From Palsa-504 sp963795795 (GTDB lineage: Bacteria > Actinomycetota > Actinomycetes > Streptosporangiales > Streptosporangiaceae), in contig CAWCJS010000006.1 in the NCBI GenBank assembly GCA_963795795.1, forward strand, positions 310,001 through 374,000: a stretch of DNA of 64,000 nucleotides. The letters run 5' to 3'. Each line of letters begins with the position of its first letter. Position 1 is the stretch's first letter. The position numbers and the translations under genes are program-made. Below, in pieces: positions 44,214 to 53,054 of this stretch. Below the pieces are notes generated by a model that saw only the letters and a program-made list of their open reading frames with translations, did no database searches and was not told the origin of the DNA.

Positions 44214-45818
44214 TCAGGTCAACGGCAACAGCTCGCGCAGCTGGTCGGCCTGAGTCACCGGCCGCGAGCGCCAGCCCCAGCGGCCGGAAACGCACAGCCA
44301 GACCAGCACCGCCGCGGCCGCCAGGCGGATGCCCGGCGTCAGCCATGCGCCGTTGAACTGGCTGACGTCGTACAGCCAGTGCGGTTCGGCGGGGCTCTGG
44401 ACGGCCTGCACGTAGATGGTCGCACCCGCCAGCAGGCGGAGCAGGACCGCCCAGTCCAGGAGGGACGCCGAGTACAGCGCCAGCAGGCTGATGGCCATCA
44501 CGTCGTACCAGGGTCGCTGGAAGGCCGTGAAGAACAGCCAGGCCAGGCTCAGCGCCAGGGCCGGAGTCACGGCCGGGCGGGCGGGTACCCGGTCCGGCAT
44601 GCGCAGTAGCGCGACCACCGCGGCGGCGCCGAACAGCAGATATGCGATCAGCGCGAGGTGCGGCGGCGCGCTCGACGCGCTGAACTGCGTATACCCCAGG
44701 ACCGGCCGCCAGAACAGCTGGTACATGGTGTCCCAGGTGACCCCCGAGCTGCGCGTGCCGAGGATCTTGATCGCGGGCGGTCCCGCGGCGAGGTAGGCGG
44801 GGACCACCACCAGCAGGAAGCCCGTCGCGGCGGCCGCCAGGGGCCGGATGGACCTGCGGCAGGCCCACGCCACGGCCGCGGCGAACAGGACGTACTCCAC
44901 CTTGATGCCGGTCGCCACACCGGTCAGCACGCCGGCCACCGCGGCGGCGCCGACGCTGAGGCGCCCGTCGCGCGCTCGCAGCGCGGCGACGCCGAGCAGC
45001 CCGAACGCCACGGCGAGACCGTCGATATGACCGCCCGCCACGATCTCCCAGAGCAGCAGGGGGTTGACCGACCAGAGCAGGTGAGCGCGCAGGCGCAAGC
45101 CTTCCTCACGCCTGAGCATCCGGTCCAGGGCCGCGATCACCACGCCGAAGGCCAGCGCCTCCTCGAGCTTCAGCCAGAAGGTGATCCGGGCCAGCGACGT
45201 CCCGCCGAGCTCGGCCGCCACCCACTCCGCGCCGGTGGCCACCGGGCCGTACACCGATACCGTGGTCGTCCAGGTCGACGGGATCTCCGCGAACGGTATC
45301 TGCCGGCCGATCGGGTCGCCGCTCCGCTCCAGCTGCAGCGGCGTCATGACGTACGGGCTGTGCCCGATCACCGCCGTCCGCCCGCTGGCCGCGTAAGAAA
45401 GAGAGTCCGTCGAACCGGCCGACGGGAGGAGGGTGAAGACCGCCACGGCCAGGAACGCGAAGGCTAGGATCGCGCGGACCGGCGGGCGCGCGCCGCGGTC
45501 GACGGCGATCAGCCCGGCGATCACCCCCGCGCAGCCCAGCACCATCGCCGCCCACAGCGATACGGTCACGAACGTGGCGGTCAAGTGGAGTGAATGGTGC
45601 CACCACGGCAGGCCGCTGCTGGCCGACAGGGCCGGCACGGAGACGTTCGGGCCCGCCGCCGAGATCACGACCATGATCAGCACCGACGCGACGATGGCCG
45701 CGGCCGCCAGCCAGGCGGCCAGGCGGGTCAGCCTGGCCGAGCCCGGAGCATCAGCCTGGCGCTGGCCGACCGCTCCCGCCTGGTCGTTCTCGCTCACCGT
45801 CCGCCGCCTGCTCGTCAT
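44214..45818 (-). CDS. GT87-type polyprenyl-phosphomannose-dependent mannosyltransferase
   Basis: This integral membrane protein of about 534 residues has about 11-12 hydrophobic helices (for example AAWLAAAAIVASVLIMVVIS, AIVLGCAGVIAGLI-like and ATGFLLVVVPAYLA). The first large outer loop carries the acidic GSTDSLSYAASGRTAVIGHSP region typical of GT-C mannosyltransferases of the MptA/MptB and GT87 (DUF2029) groups. These add mannose from polyprenyl-P-mannose to lipoglycans on the outer face of the membrane. The acceptor here is unknown. ATG 45818 is preferred, and 45830 is possible. It stands alone, converging on the ATPase gene. Confidence 0.82.
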   Translation of the reverse strand: MTSRRRTVSENDQAGAVGQRQADAPGSARLTRLAAWLAAAAIVASVLIMVVISAAGPNVSVPALSASSGLPWWHHSLHLTATFVTVSLWAAMVLGCAGVIAGLIAVDRGARPPVRAILAFAFLAVAVFTLLPSAGSTDSLSYAASGRTAVIGHSPYVMTPLQLERSGDPIGRQIPFAEIPSTWTTTVSVYGPVATGAEWVAAELGGTSLARITFWLKLEEALAFGVVIAALDRMLRREEGLRLRAHLLWSVNPLLLWEIVAGGHIDGLAVAFGLLGVAALRARDGRLSVGAAAVAGVLTGVATGIKVEYVLFAAAVAWACRRSIRPLAAAATGFLLVVVPAYLAAGPPAIKILGTRSSGVTWDTMYQLFWRPVLGYTQFSASSAPPHLALIAYLLFGAAAVVALLRMPDRVPARPAVTPALALSLAWLFFTAFQRPWYDVMAISLLALYSASLLDWAVLLRLLAGATIYVQAVQSPAEPHWLYDVSQFNGAWLTPGIRLAAAAVLVWLCVSGRWGWRSRPVTQADQLRELLPLT

Positions 45819-45930
45819 GATCCCGGTCAAAGCACCCTCGGCCCGTCTCTAGACGGTACCGGATCATGGCCTGCGGGTCTGCGCCGTCGGCAAACCGGCG
45901 GCCCTACCGGCTAACCGGCGGCCGTGCTGG

Positions 45931-46482
45931 CTACCTACGGGACTTGCTGACCTTGCGAGACCCGTTGACCTCGGAACTCGCGGTGTCGTCGTCGGCGGTG
46001 GCCTGGTTCCCCGCCGCGCCTTCGTCGTCGGGCGAGTCAGCGTCGTCCCGGACCTCAGCAGTGGCGCTGGCGTAGCGCCGCCGCATCGCGAAGGCGGCAG
46101 CCGCGCCCGCCGCGGCGAGCGCTGCCCCGGCGCCGAGCAGCCAGCGCCAGCCCAGCAGCCTCCGGAGTCCGGTCTTTCCTGACGTGGTTACCTCCGGCTT
46201 GACCTGGCGGGCCGTGGACCGCAGGGCCGAAGAGACCCGGGGCGCGACCGAGGCAGTGACCGCGTCGGCGGCGTCCTCCAGGCGCGGCGCGGCCCATTCA
46301 CGTGCGTCATGAACCCCCTGTGCGGCTGCGTCCTTCGCCCGCGTTACCGCGTCGGCGGCGTCCTCCAGGCGCGGCGCGGCCCATTCACGCGCACCGTGAA
46401 CCCCCTGTGCGGCCGCGTCCTTCGCCCGCGTGCCGAGAACAGCCATCTGGCTGGATGTGCGGCTGGTGTTGAGAGAAGACAC
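45931..46482 (-). CDS. DUF5324-like membrane-anchored protein with internal duplication
   Basis: The protein has 183 residues. The N-terminal half contains two nearly identical 29-residue units (TRAKDAAAQGVHGAREWAAP and the copy with D for G), amphipathic helical repeats like those of DUF5324/apolipoprotein-type coiled proteins. A transmembrane helix follows (RWLLGAGAALAAAGAAAAFA), then a basic RRRYAS and an acidic/Ser-rich tail ending SRKVSKSRR. GTG 46482 has AGGAGGT at ideal distance, so the much longer upstream frame is rejected. Homologues neighbour ppiA/crgA in actinomycetes, but their function is unknown. Confidence 0.8.
   Translation of the reverse strand: MSSLNTSRTSSQMAVLGTRAKDAAAQGVHGAREWAAPRLEDAADAVTRAKDAAAQGVHDAREWAAPRLEDAADAVTASVAPRVSSALRSTARQVKPEVTTSGKTGLRRLLGWRWLLGAGAALAAAGAAAAFAMRRRYASATAEVRDDADSPDDEGAAGNQATADDDTASSEVNGSRKVSKSRR
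46258..46431 (-). repeat. two tandem 87-bp repeats inside the DUF5324-like gene
   Basis: 46345-46431 and 46258-46344 are adjacent in-frame copies, each 29 codons, with only a few mismatches. They encode an amphipathic helix. The near identity suggests a recent duplication and potential length variation between strains. Confidence 0.85.
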
Positions 46483-46629
46483 GGTAAACCTCCTGAGCGT
46501 GTTCGTTCTCGCTCCCTTCCCTCCTCGCCTGGGTTCAACCATCGGGCGCGGCCGGTACGGTGATGACTGAGAGAACTTCACCGCGACAACAGGTCCGCCG
46601 TCACGATGGCCGGACGAGGAGTCACTGGA

Positions 46630-47163
46630 ATGACAGACATGCTGATCGCGACGCTGGACACCAACCACGGGCAGGTCATTGTCCGCCTCTTCCCGGATCA
46701 CGCTCCGAAGACCGTGCGCAACTTCGTGGAACTGGCCGAGGGCGGTCGGCAGTGGACGGACCCGCGCACGGGCCGCGCGAGCACGGACCGGCTGTACGAC
46801 GGGACCGTGTTCCACCGGATTATTCCCAACTTCATGATCCAGGGCGGGGACCCGCTGGGGACCGGCACGGGCGGACCGGGGTACAAGTTCGCCGACGAGA
46901 TCCACCCGGACCTCCGCTTCGACCGGCCGTACCTGCTGGCCATGGCGAACGCCGGGCCGGGCACCAACGGCTCGCAGTTCTTCATCACGGTCGCGCCCAC
47001 GGCCTGGCTGAACGGCAAGCACACCATCTTCGGCGAGGTCATCCAGGGCGCCGACGTGGTGGACGCCATCAGCCGGCTGAAGACGGGCAGCCATGACCGG
47101 CCCGTGGAGGACGTGATCATCGAGTCGGTCACCGTGCAGCGCGGCGACGCCTCCGGTAGCTGA
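46630..47163 (+). CDS. ppiA: cyclophilin-type peptidylprolyl isomerase
   Basis: This 177-residue cytosolic cyclophilin catalyses cis-trans isomerisation of proline peptide bonds. Key residues appear in YDGTVFHRIIPNFMIQGGDP (catalytic Arg, Phe, Met, Gln) and in ANAGPGTNGSQFFITVAPT, WLNGKHTIFGEV (Trp, His). ATG 46630 has GAGGAG upstream. It lies in the conserved ppi-rhomboid-crgA neighbourhood next to the kinase/cell-wall cluster. It has no signal peptide. Confidence 0.95.
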   Translation: MTDMLIATLDTNHGQVIVRLFPDHAPKTVRNFVELAEGGRQWTDPRTGRASTDRLYDGTVFHRIIPNFMIQGGDPLGTGTGGPGYKFADEIHPDLRFDRPYLLAMANAGPGTNGSQFFITVAPTAWLNGKHTIFGEVIQGADVVDAISRLKTGSHDRPVEDVIIESVTVQRGDASGS

Positions 47164-47174
47164 CCGGACTAGAC

Positions 47175-48095
47175 GTGAGCACGCCCAGCGACCCCGGATC
47201 GGACCAGCCGGGGGATGCTGCGCCTGAGGTCCCCACTTGTTACCGCCACCCCGGCCGGGAGACGTACGTCTCCTGCGTCCGGTGCGGGCGGCACGCGTGT
47301 CCCGACTGCATGCGAGCGGCCTCGGTCGGCCAGCAGTGCGTGGAGTGCGTGAGCGAGGGCGCGCGCGGCACCCGGGCGGGCCGGACTACGTTCGGCGGCC
47401 GGCCGGTGGCCGGCGCTGTGGTGACGTGGACACTGGTCGCGATCAACGTCGCCATCTTCGTCGGGACCTGGGTTCGCCCGGGCATCGTCAACCACCTGGA
47501 GATGCTCGGGTACGCCTCGTTCTCCTCCGGTGGCCCCGCGCACGGCGTCGCCGCGGGCGAATGGTACCGGCTGATCACGTCCGCGTTCCTGGCCCCGGCA
47601 ACCGGGCTGACCGGCGGCCTGGGGATCTGGGACATCGCGTTCAACATGTGGGCGCTGATCTTCGTGGGACCCGCCCTCGAGCACCTGCTCGGCCGGGTGC
47701 GCTTCGTTTCCGTCTACCTGCTCAGCGCGGTCGGCGGCTCGGTGATGTACTACTACCTCGCGGCGCCGAACGCCGCGGCGGTGGGCGCCTCGGGGGCCAT
47801 CTTCGGCCTGTTCGGCGCCTGGTTCATCGCCTACCGGCGGCTGCGCCTCGACACCCGCGGGATCGTCACGCTGATCGCCATCAACCTGGCCCTGAGCTTC
47901 TTCCTGCACAACATCATCGCCTGGCAGGACCACATCGGCGGGCTAGTGACCGGCGCGCTCCTCACCGCGGCCTACGCGTACGCGCCCCGCAAGCACCGCA
48001 CGGCCTGGCAGGTGCTCGCCACCGTGCTGGTCGTGGTCCTGATTGCCGTCGCGATCGTGGTCAGGAACGGGCAGCTCACCGGGCCGGGCCTGTAA
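47175..48095 (+). CDS. rhomboid family intramembrane serine protease
   Basis: The 306-residue protein has an N-terminal zinc-ribbon/B-box-like region with CxxC pairs (CVRCGRHACPDC, CVECVSEG). A six- to seven-helix rhomboid core follows, with the catalytic serine in AVGASGAIFGLFGAW and the histidine in DHIGGLVTGALL. It cleaves membrane substrates within the bilayer; the natural target is unknown. It starts 11 bp after ppiA in the same direction, and its 3' end overlaps the convergent crgA frame. The N-terminal zinc module is typical of actinobacterial members. Confidence 0.92.
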   Translation: MSTPSDPGSDQPGDAAPEVPTCYRHPGRETYVSCVRCGRHACPDCMRAASVGQQCVECVSEGARGTRAGRTTFGGRPVAGAVVTWTLVAINVAIFVGTWVRPGIVNHLEMLGYASFSSGGPAHGVAAGEWYRLITSAFLAPATGLTGGLGIWDIAFNMWALIFVGPALEHLLGRVRFVSVYLLSAVGGSVMYYYLAAPNAAAVGASGAIFGLFGAWFIAYRRLRLDTRGIVTLIAINLALSFFLHNIIAWQDHIGGLVTGALLTAAYAYAPRKHRTAWQVLATVLVVVLIAVAIVVRNGQLTGPGL

Positions 48096-48344
48096 CCGCC
48101 AGGTGGTGGCCAGGATCACGCCCGCGATGATGAAGACAAAGCCCACGACCAGGTTCCACGAGCCCAGGGCGGACATGCCGGCCACCGAGCCCGAGGTGAG
48201 GTAGTACACCACGATCCAGGCCAGGCCGACGACCAGGCAGGCGACGATCGACGGGCCGACCCACGGCGGGCTGACCTTCCGCCTGCTCGACTTCGGGGGC
48301 GGCGGCGTATAAACCGTCCTCTTGCGGACGCGTGACTTGGGCAC
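47943..48344 (-). CDS. crgA: cell division protein CrgA with C-terminal extension
   Basis: The first 87 residues are a standard CrgA. A basic N-terminus (MPKSRVRKR, PPPPKSSRRK), SPPWVGPSIVACLVVGLAWI (TM1) and WNLVVGFVFIIAGVILATTW (TM2) are as expected. CrgA links FtsZ, FtsQ, FtsI and PbpA at the division site. Normally the protein ends right after the second helix. Here the frame continues for about 46 residues (RLQARPGELPVPDHDRDG and onward) antisense to the last rhomboid helix, suggesting a lost stop codon or an indel. The functional part is intact. Confidence 0.87.
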   Translation of the reverse strand: MPKSRVRKRTVYTPPPPKSSRRKVSPPWVGPSIVACLVVGLAWIVVYYLTSGSVAGMSALGSWNLVVGFVFIIAGVILATTWRLQARPGELPVPDHDRDGNQDHDQHGGEHLPGRAVLAGRVRVGRGEERAGH

Positions 48345-48418
48345 GTCGGCCTCCTGCCTGGCTGACCCTTCTGGTGCGGAACCTAAGCGTAGCCGCTCTG
48401 TGCGGCGGGCGCGCCCGG

Positions 48419-50176
48419 TCAGAATCCTCCGCCGCCGAAACCGCCGCTGCCGGACGGGCTCGGGCTGGGCGACGGTGACGGTGACGGTGACGCGGCGGGC
48501 TGGATGTAAATGGTCACGGTCGAGTTGGCCGGCTCCGTCGCGTTGGCCCCGGGAGTCTGCTGCCAGACGTTGCCCGGCGTGGTTCCGGTCGGCCCGGCGG
48601 CCATGACCTGATTTACCTTGAACCCGTCGTTCTGGAGCAGGGTAACGGCGCTGGCCATCGGCAGGCCGACCACGTTCGGCACGCTAGCGCTCCCGGACAC
48701 GAAGATCGTCACCTTGGATCCGGGTGCGATGTTGGTGCCGCCCACCGGGCTCTGGTTCACCACCGTCCCTGACGGCTCGGTCGACGTGGGATCCGTCCTG
48801 ACCACGACCTGGAAGCCGTCGTTCTGCAGGACCGACTGGGCGGCGTTTTCCTGCTTGCCTTCCACGTTGGGCACCGTGACCGGGGCCGCGCCGGTGGAAA
48901 CGTACAGCGTTACGGTGGCGTTCGCGGCCACGACGTCGCCCTCGGCCGGGTTGGACCTGATGACCAGGCCCTTAGCCACGCTGGAACTCGGCTGGTAGGC
49001 CAGGGCGGGGACCAGGTGCTGGGCCCTGACCTGGGACTCGGCTTGGGAGACCGTCTCGTTGTTGACCAGCGGCACCGCGTAGGTCTTGCCGCCGGCCAGC
49101 AGGTAGTACGCCACCCCGCCGACTACGGCGAGGACCAGCACGAGGCCGATGACCCACGGCAGCCACCGGCGCCCGCCGCCCCCGGCGCGCGCGCGCCGGC
49201 CATAGCCGCCGCCGGCGTACTCGTAGTCCACCGGCGGGATCTGCGACGTCCCCATCGTGTTGGAGCCCATCCGCTGGGTGGGCGGTGAGTACATATCGGC
49301 GCGGGTCGGTGCCACGGCGGACACGGGCAGGCCGGACGCGGCGCGCTGCAGGTCGGCGCGCATGTCGGCGGCCGTCTGGTACCGGTCCGCGGGCGACTTG
49401 GCCATCGCCTTGAGGACGATCGCGTCGGCCCAGGCCGGCACGTCCGGGTCAACCTGCGACGGCGGGATCGGATTCTCCCTGACGTGCTGGTAGGCGATCG
49501 CGACCGGCGAGTCGCCGGTGAACGGAGGCCTGCCAGTCAGCAGTTCGTACAGCAGGCACCCCGCCGAGTACAGGTCGCTGCGGGAATCGACCCGCTCACC
49601 CCGGGCCTGCTCCGGCGACAGGTACTGCGCGGTCCCGATCACCTGGGCGGTCTGGGTCATCGTGGCCTGGGCGTCGCTCATCGCGCGCGCGATGCCGAAG
49701 TCCATGACCTTGATGTCCCCGTTGCGCGTCACCATGACGTTGCCCGGCTTGATGTCCCGGTGCACGATACCGGCCTGGTGGCTGTAGTCCAGCGCGCGCA
49801 GCACCCCGTCGATGATTTCGAGCGACCGGTCCGGCAGTAGCCGGTGGCCCTCCTGCAGCAGGTCGCGGACCGTGCGGCCGTCGACGAACTCCATCACGAT
49901 GTACGGCACGGGGACGCCGGTGGTCATGTCCTCGCCGGTGTCGTAGACCGCCACGATGTTCGGATGGTTAAGCGAGGCGGCTGACTGGGCCTCGCGGCGG
50001 AACCTGGCCTGGAATATCTGGTCCCTGGCCAGGTCGGCGCGGAGCGTCTTGATCGCGACGATCCGGTCCAGCCGGATGTCGCGCGCCCGGTAGACCTCGG
50101 CCATGCCGCCGCGCCCGACGATCCCGTCGAGCTCGTAGCGGCCGCCGAGGAGGCGGGGCTGAGTCGTGTCTCGCAC
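48419..50176 (-). CDS. pknB: Ser/Thr protein kinase with PASTA domains
   Basis: The 585-residue membrane kinase has its catalytic domain at about 10-275: lysine in VAIKTLRADL, active site VHRDIKPGNVMV, MDFGIARA, and SPEQARGERVDSRSDLYSAG. A juxtamembrane linker and one helix (PWVIGLVLVLAVVGGVAYYL) are followed by three extracellular PASTA repeats (about 365-565) that sense lipid II/muropeptides. The tail is a Ser-Pro repeat and Gly/Phe-rich. PknB controls cell-wall synthesis through RodA/PbpA, CrgA-linked divisome proteins and FhaA/B. It is the last gene of the minus-strand operon. Confidence 0.96.
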   Translation of the reverse strand: MRDTTQPRLLGGRYELDGIVGRGGMAEVYRARDIRLDRIVAIKTLRADLARDQIFQARFRREAQSAASLNHPNIVAVYDTGEDMTTGVPVPYIVMEFVDGRTVRDLLQEGHRLLPDRSLEIIDGVLRALDYSHQAGIVHRDIKPGNVMVTRNGDIKVMDFGIARAMSDAQATMTQTAQVIGTAQYLSPEQARGERVDSRSDLYSAGCLLYELLTGRPPFTGDSPVAIAYQHVRENPIPPSQVDPDVPAWADAIVLKAMAKSPADRYQTAADMRADLQRAASGLPVSAVAPTRADMYSPPTQRMGSNTMGTSQIPPVDYEYAGGGYGRRARAGGGGRRWLPWVIGLVLVLAVVGGVAYYLLAGGKTYAVPLVNNETVSQAESQVRAQHLVPALAYQPSSSVAKGLVIRSNPAEGDVVAANATVTLYVSTGAAPVTVPNVEGKQENAAQSVLQNDGFQVVVRTDPTSTEPSGTVVNQSPVGGTNIAPGSKVTIFVSGSASVPNVVGLPMASAVTLLQNDGFKVNQVMAAGPTGTTPGNVWQQTPGANATEPANSTVTIYIQPAASPSPSPSPSPSPSGSGGFGGGGF

Positions 50177-50224
50177 TGTGCCAAACCACCCTGAGCTTGT
50201 GCTGTTGTCGGACTTCTAAGGCTT

Positions 50225-51573
50225 CTACGACGTGGTCGGTGTCGTCGTGGTCGTCGGTGTCGGCGTCGGTGTAGGCGTGGTCGTCGGTGTTGGGGTCGGT
50301 GTCGGCGTCGGGGTCGGGGTGGCCGACGTCGGCGATGGCGTCGGGGTCGGTGTCGGTTTGGTGGTCTTGGTCGGCCGCGGGCTTCCCGTCGTGGGAGCCG
50401 GCGTGGTCGGCTGTTGCACCACGGTACTCGGTGAAGCGGATGGTGTGCTGGCAGTGCTCACGACCTGCGATGGGGTAAGGGTCGGCGAACTGGTCTGCCC
50501 CACGATGTTGCCCGCGTCCCGGCCGGAGTGGTGCCCGATGTGCCCGCTGAGGTACAGGCCCGCCGCGGCCGCCAGGGCGCACAGGGTCGCGGTCAGGCTC
50601 GCCAGCACGATCCGCCGGCCGTTACCCGCGGTGCCCCGGTCGGCGATCCCGGCTCGCCGCGGATCCAGGCCTTCCCCGCCCGTCAGGAAGGAGGTCCGGC
50701 CGGCGGGCAGATCCCCCCTGGTCATCCCCAGCGGATCGGGAAGGCGGCCCAGGGCCAGCGCGTCCCGTAGCATGTCGGCCCGGTCGGCGACGACGCGCAC
50801 GCTGGCGGGGCGCAGGTCAGGGGTCTTGGCCAGCATGTCGTAGACCAGATCGGCCACGGGCGGCGGCACGTCAGGCGGCAGGGGCGGCACCGGAGCGTGC
50901 TTGTGCGCGTAGGCGATCGCCAGCGGCTCCCTGGCCTGGAACGGTACGTGGCCGGCCAGGCACTCGTACGCGACCACGCCGAGCGAGTAAATGTCGGAGG
51001 CGGCGGTGACCGGCGCGCCGGTGGCCTGCTCGGGCGAGACGTACATGGCGGTACCCATCACCATGCCGGTCTCGGTCAGGTGGGACGCCTGCGCGCGTAC
51101 CGCGGTCGCGATGCCGAAGTCGGTGATCTTGGTAGCGCCCCCCGCGGCGATCAGCAGGTTGCCCGGCTTGATGTCGCGGTGGATGATGCCGGCCTGGTGG
51201 GCGGCGTCCAGCGCGCGGGCCGCCTGGCTGACGATGTCCAGGGTGGCGTCCGGGGAAAGCCGGCCCGGGCCAGGATCGCGGAGAGCGGCTCCCCCCGGAC
51301 CAGCTCCATGACCAGGTAGGCGCCGCCGAACTCGGAGGACTCGCCGTAGTCGTAGACCCGCGCGATGCCCGGATGAGACAGGCTGGCCGCATACCGCGCC
51401 TCAGCGCGGAACCTGGCCAGGAACGACTCGTCACCCGCTCGCCCGGTGGGCAGCAGCTTGACCGCGACGGCCCGGTTGAGCAGCTGATCTTCCCCGCGCC
51501 ACACCTCGCCCATGCCACCAGCCGCTATCCGGTCGGTTAGCCGGTAGCGGCCAGCCAGCAGGTAATCGGTCAC
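50225..51573 (-). CDS. pknA: Ser/Thr protein kinase PknA, one-base frameshift
   Basis: The intended length is about 449 residues. The first frame gives the N-lobe (LAGRYRLTDRIAAGGMGEVW, VAVKLLP). Near 51252-51262 (a CTTTCCCC stretch on the minus strand) one base is missing. The next frame supplies TLDIVSQAARALDAAHQAG, HRDIKPGNLL, DFGIATAV and SPEQATGAPVTAASDIYSLG. A transmembrane helix (IVLASLTATLCALAAAAGLY) leads to a Ser/Thr-Pro-rich extracellular tail. The start overlaps pbpA by 4 bp. PknA is usually essential where present, so a sequencing error is more likely than gene loss. Confidence 0.88.
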
Positions 51574-53054
51574 GGTGTCCTCAGGAATGCCTTTATGACC
51601 GCCACGGCGATGGGCGCGGCCGCGACGGCCCCGTAACCGCCACCTCGAATTATGACGCCCACGGCGATCTGCGGGTTGCTGAACGGGGCGAAAGCGCTGA
51701 ACGCCGCGTCGTTGAGCCCGGTGTTGTTCACGCCGTTCTGCGCGGTACCGGTCTTCCCGGCGATGACCAGGCCGCCTTCCGCGTTCGAGTTGAAGTTGAA
51801 CGCCGTCCCGTCGGAGTCCTGGACCACGGCCAGCATCATCTGCCCCACCTCGGAGGCCACGGTGGCCGATACCGGCTGGCTGAATACCTGCTGCGAGGTG
51901 GTCTGCACCGTGCTCAGGTCGCTAGCGGTCACCTGCTGGACCAGGTACGGCCGCATCAGCGTGCCGTTGTTGGCGATCGCCGCGGCGAACATGGCCTCCT
52001 GCAGCGGCGTTACCGTGTCGCTGAACTGGCCGATGGCGGAGTACGCCGTCAGCGCCTGGCTCGGCGGGATCTTGTAGTTGCTGGCGGCCACGCCCAGCGG
52101 GATCGTCAGGCTCGGGTTGTTCATCCCGAACTTCTCGGCCATCGCGTTGAGCGTTGCCGCGCCGAGATTCAGGCCGATCTGGCCGAACGTGGTGTCGCAA
52201 GACTGGGCGAACGCCGTGAGCAGCGGGGCCTGGCCGCTCCCGTTCCCGCACACCTCGCCGTCGTTGTTGATGAGCACGTTGGTGGTCTGCGGGAGGGTGA
52301 GGCGGGTAGGCGAGGCGACGTTGGTCTGCGGTGTGACGCTGGGATTCTGGGTCAGCAGCGCGGCGCTCGTGACGATCTTGAACGTGGAGCCGGGCGGGGA
52401 GGTCTCCTGCAGGGCCCGGTTGAGCAGCGGCTGGGCGGGGTCCTTGAGGAGCGCCTGGTCGACCTGGTTGAGCTGCAGGCCGTTGTGGGTGGTCAGCTTG
52501 TTCGGGTCGTAGCTCGGGTAGGAGGCCAGGGCCAGGATGGCCCCGGTCCTCGGGTTGATCGCCACCACCGCGCCCGGCTTGCCGAACGCCACGAGCGCGT
52601 TGTAGGCCGCCGCCTGGGCCCGGGCGTTGATCGTGAGCGTGACGGTGGCGCCCTTGCGCGGCTTGCCGGTCAGCAGGTCGAGGAAGTTCCGCACCGTGAG
52701 CGCGGAGTTGTTGCCGGACAGCAGCGAGTTCTCCGTGGCCTCGATGCCGGTCTGGCTGTACAGCGTGTCGTAGCCGGTGACCGGGGCGTACATCGGGCCG
52801 TCGGGGTAGTACCGCTGGTACTTGATGGAGTCGCTGGAGCTCGCGCTCGGCCTCGACGCGGCGATCGTCACGCCGTCGCTGGTGACGATGCTGCCGCGCT
52901 CGTAGGAGTTCTGCGCCGCGTAGAACGCGCGGGAGTTGCCCGGCTTGTCCGCCAGGCTGCCGGGCTCGAAGCCCTGCAGGTAGTTGATGTTGATGAGCAG
53001 CAGCAGGAACATCACCAGGACGGCGATCGACGTCCGGCGCAGCGCGCGGTTCAC
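51570..53054 (-). CDS. pbpA: penicillin-binding protein, transpeptidase (PbpA class B)
   Basis: This 494-residue bitopic membrane protein has an N-terminal helix (IAVLVMFLLLLININYL), a pedestal/PBP-dimer region and a transpeptidase domain. The active-site motif is SPPGSTFK. The second motif reads SCD where SxN is usual, and KTGTAQ is present. It crosslinks peptidoglycan together with the SEDS glycosyltransferase encoded immediately upstream (4-bp overlap, 53051-53054). It also overlaps pknA by 4 bp. The deviation at the second motif is shared by some actinobacterial PbpA and need not mean inactivity. Confidence 0.95.
   Translation of the reverse strand: MNRALRRTSIAVLVMFLLLLININYLQGFEPGSLADKPGNSRAFYAAQNSYERGSIVTSDGVTIAASRPSASSSDSIKYQRYYPDGPMYAPVTGYDTLYSQTGIEATENSLLSGNNSALTVRNFLDLLTGKPRKGATVTLTINARAQAAAYNALVAFGKPGAVVAINPRTGAILALASYPSYDPNKLTTHNGLQLNQVDQALLKDPAQPLLNRALQETSPPGSTFKIVTSAALLTQNPSVTPQTNVASPTRLTLPQTTNVLINNDGEVCGNGSGQAPLLTAFAQSCDTTFGQIGLNLGAATLNAMAEKFGMNNPSLTIPLGVAASNYKIPPSQALTAYSAIGQFSDTVTPLQEAMFAAAIANNGTLMRPYLVQQVTASDLSTVQTTSQQVFSQPVSATVASEVGQMMLAVVQDSDGTAFNFNSNAEGGLVIAGKTGTAQNGVNNTGLNDAAFSAFAPFSNPQIAVGVIIRGGGYGAVAAAPIAVAVIKAFLRTP

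Noticed and set aside
45931..47094. 387-residue minus frame extending the DUF5324-like gene across ppiA
   Set aside because: The upstream part is antisense to the clear cyclophilin gene, and a strong AGGAGGT ribosome site marks a GTG start at 46482.
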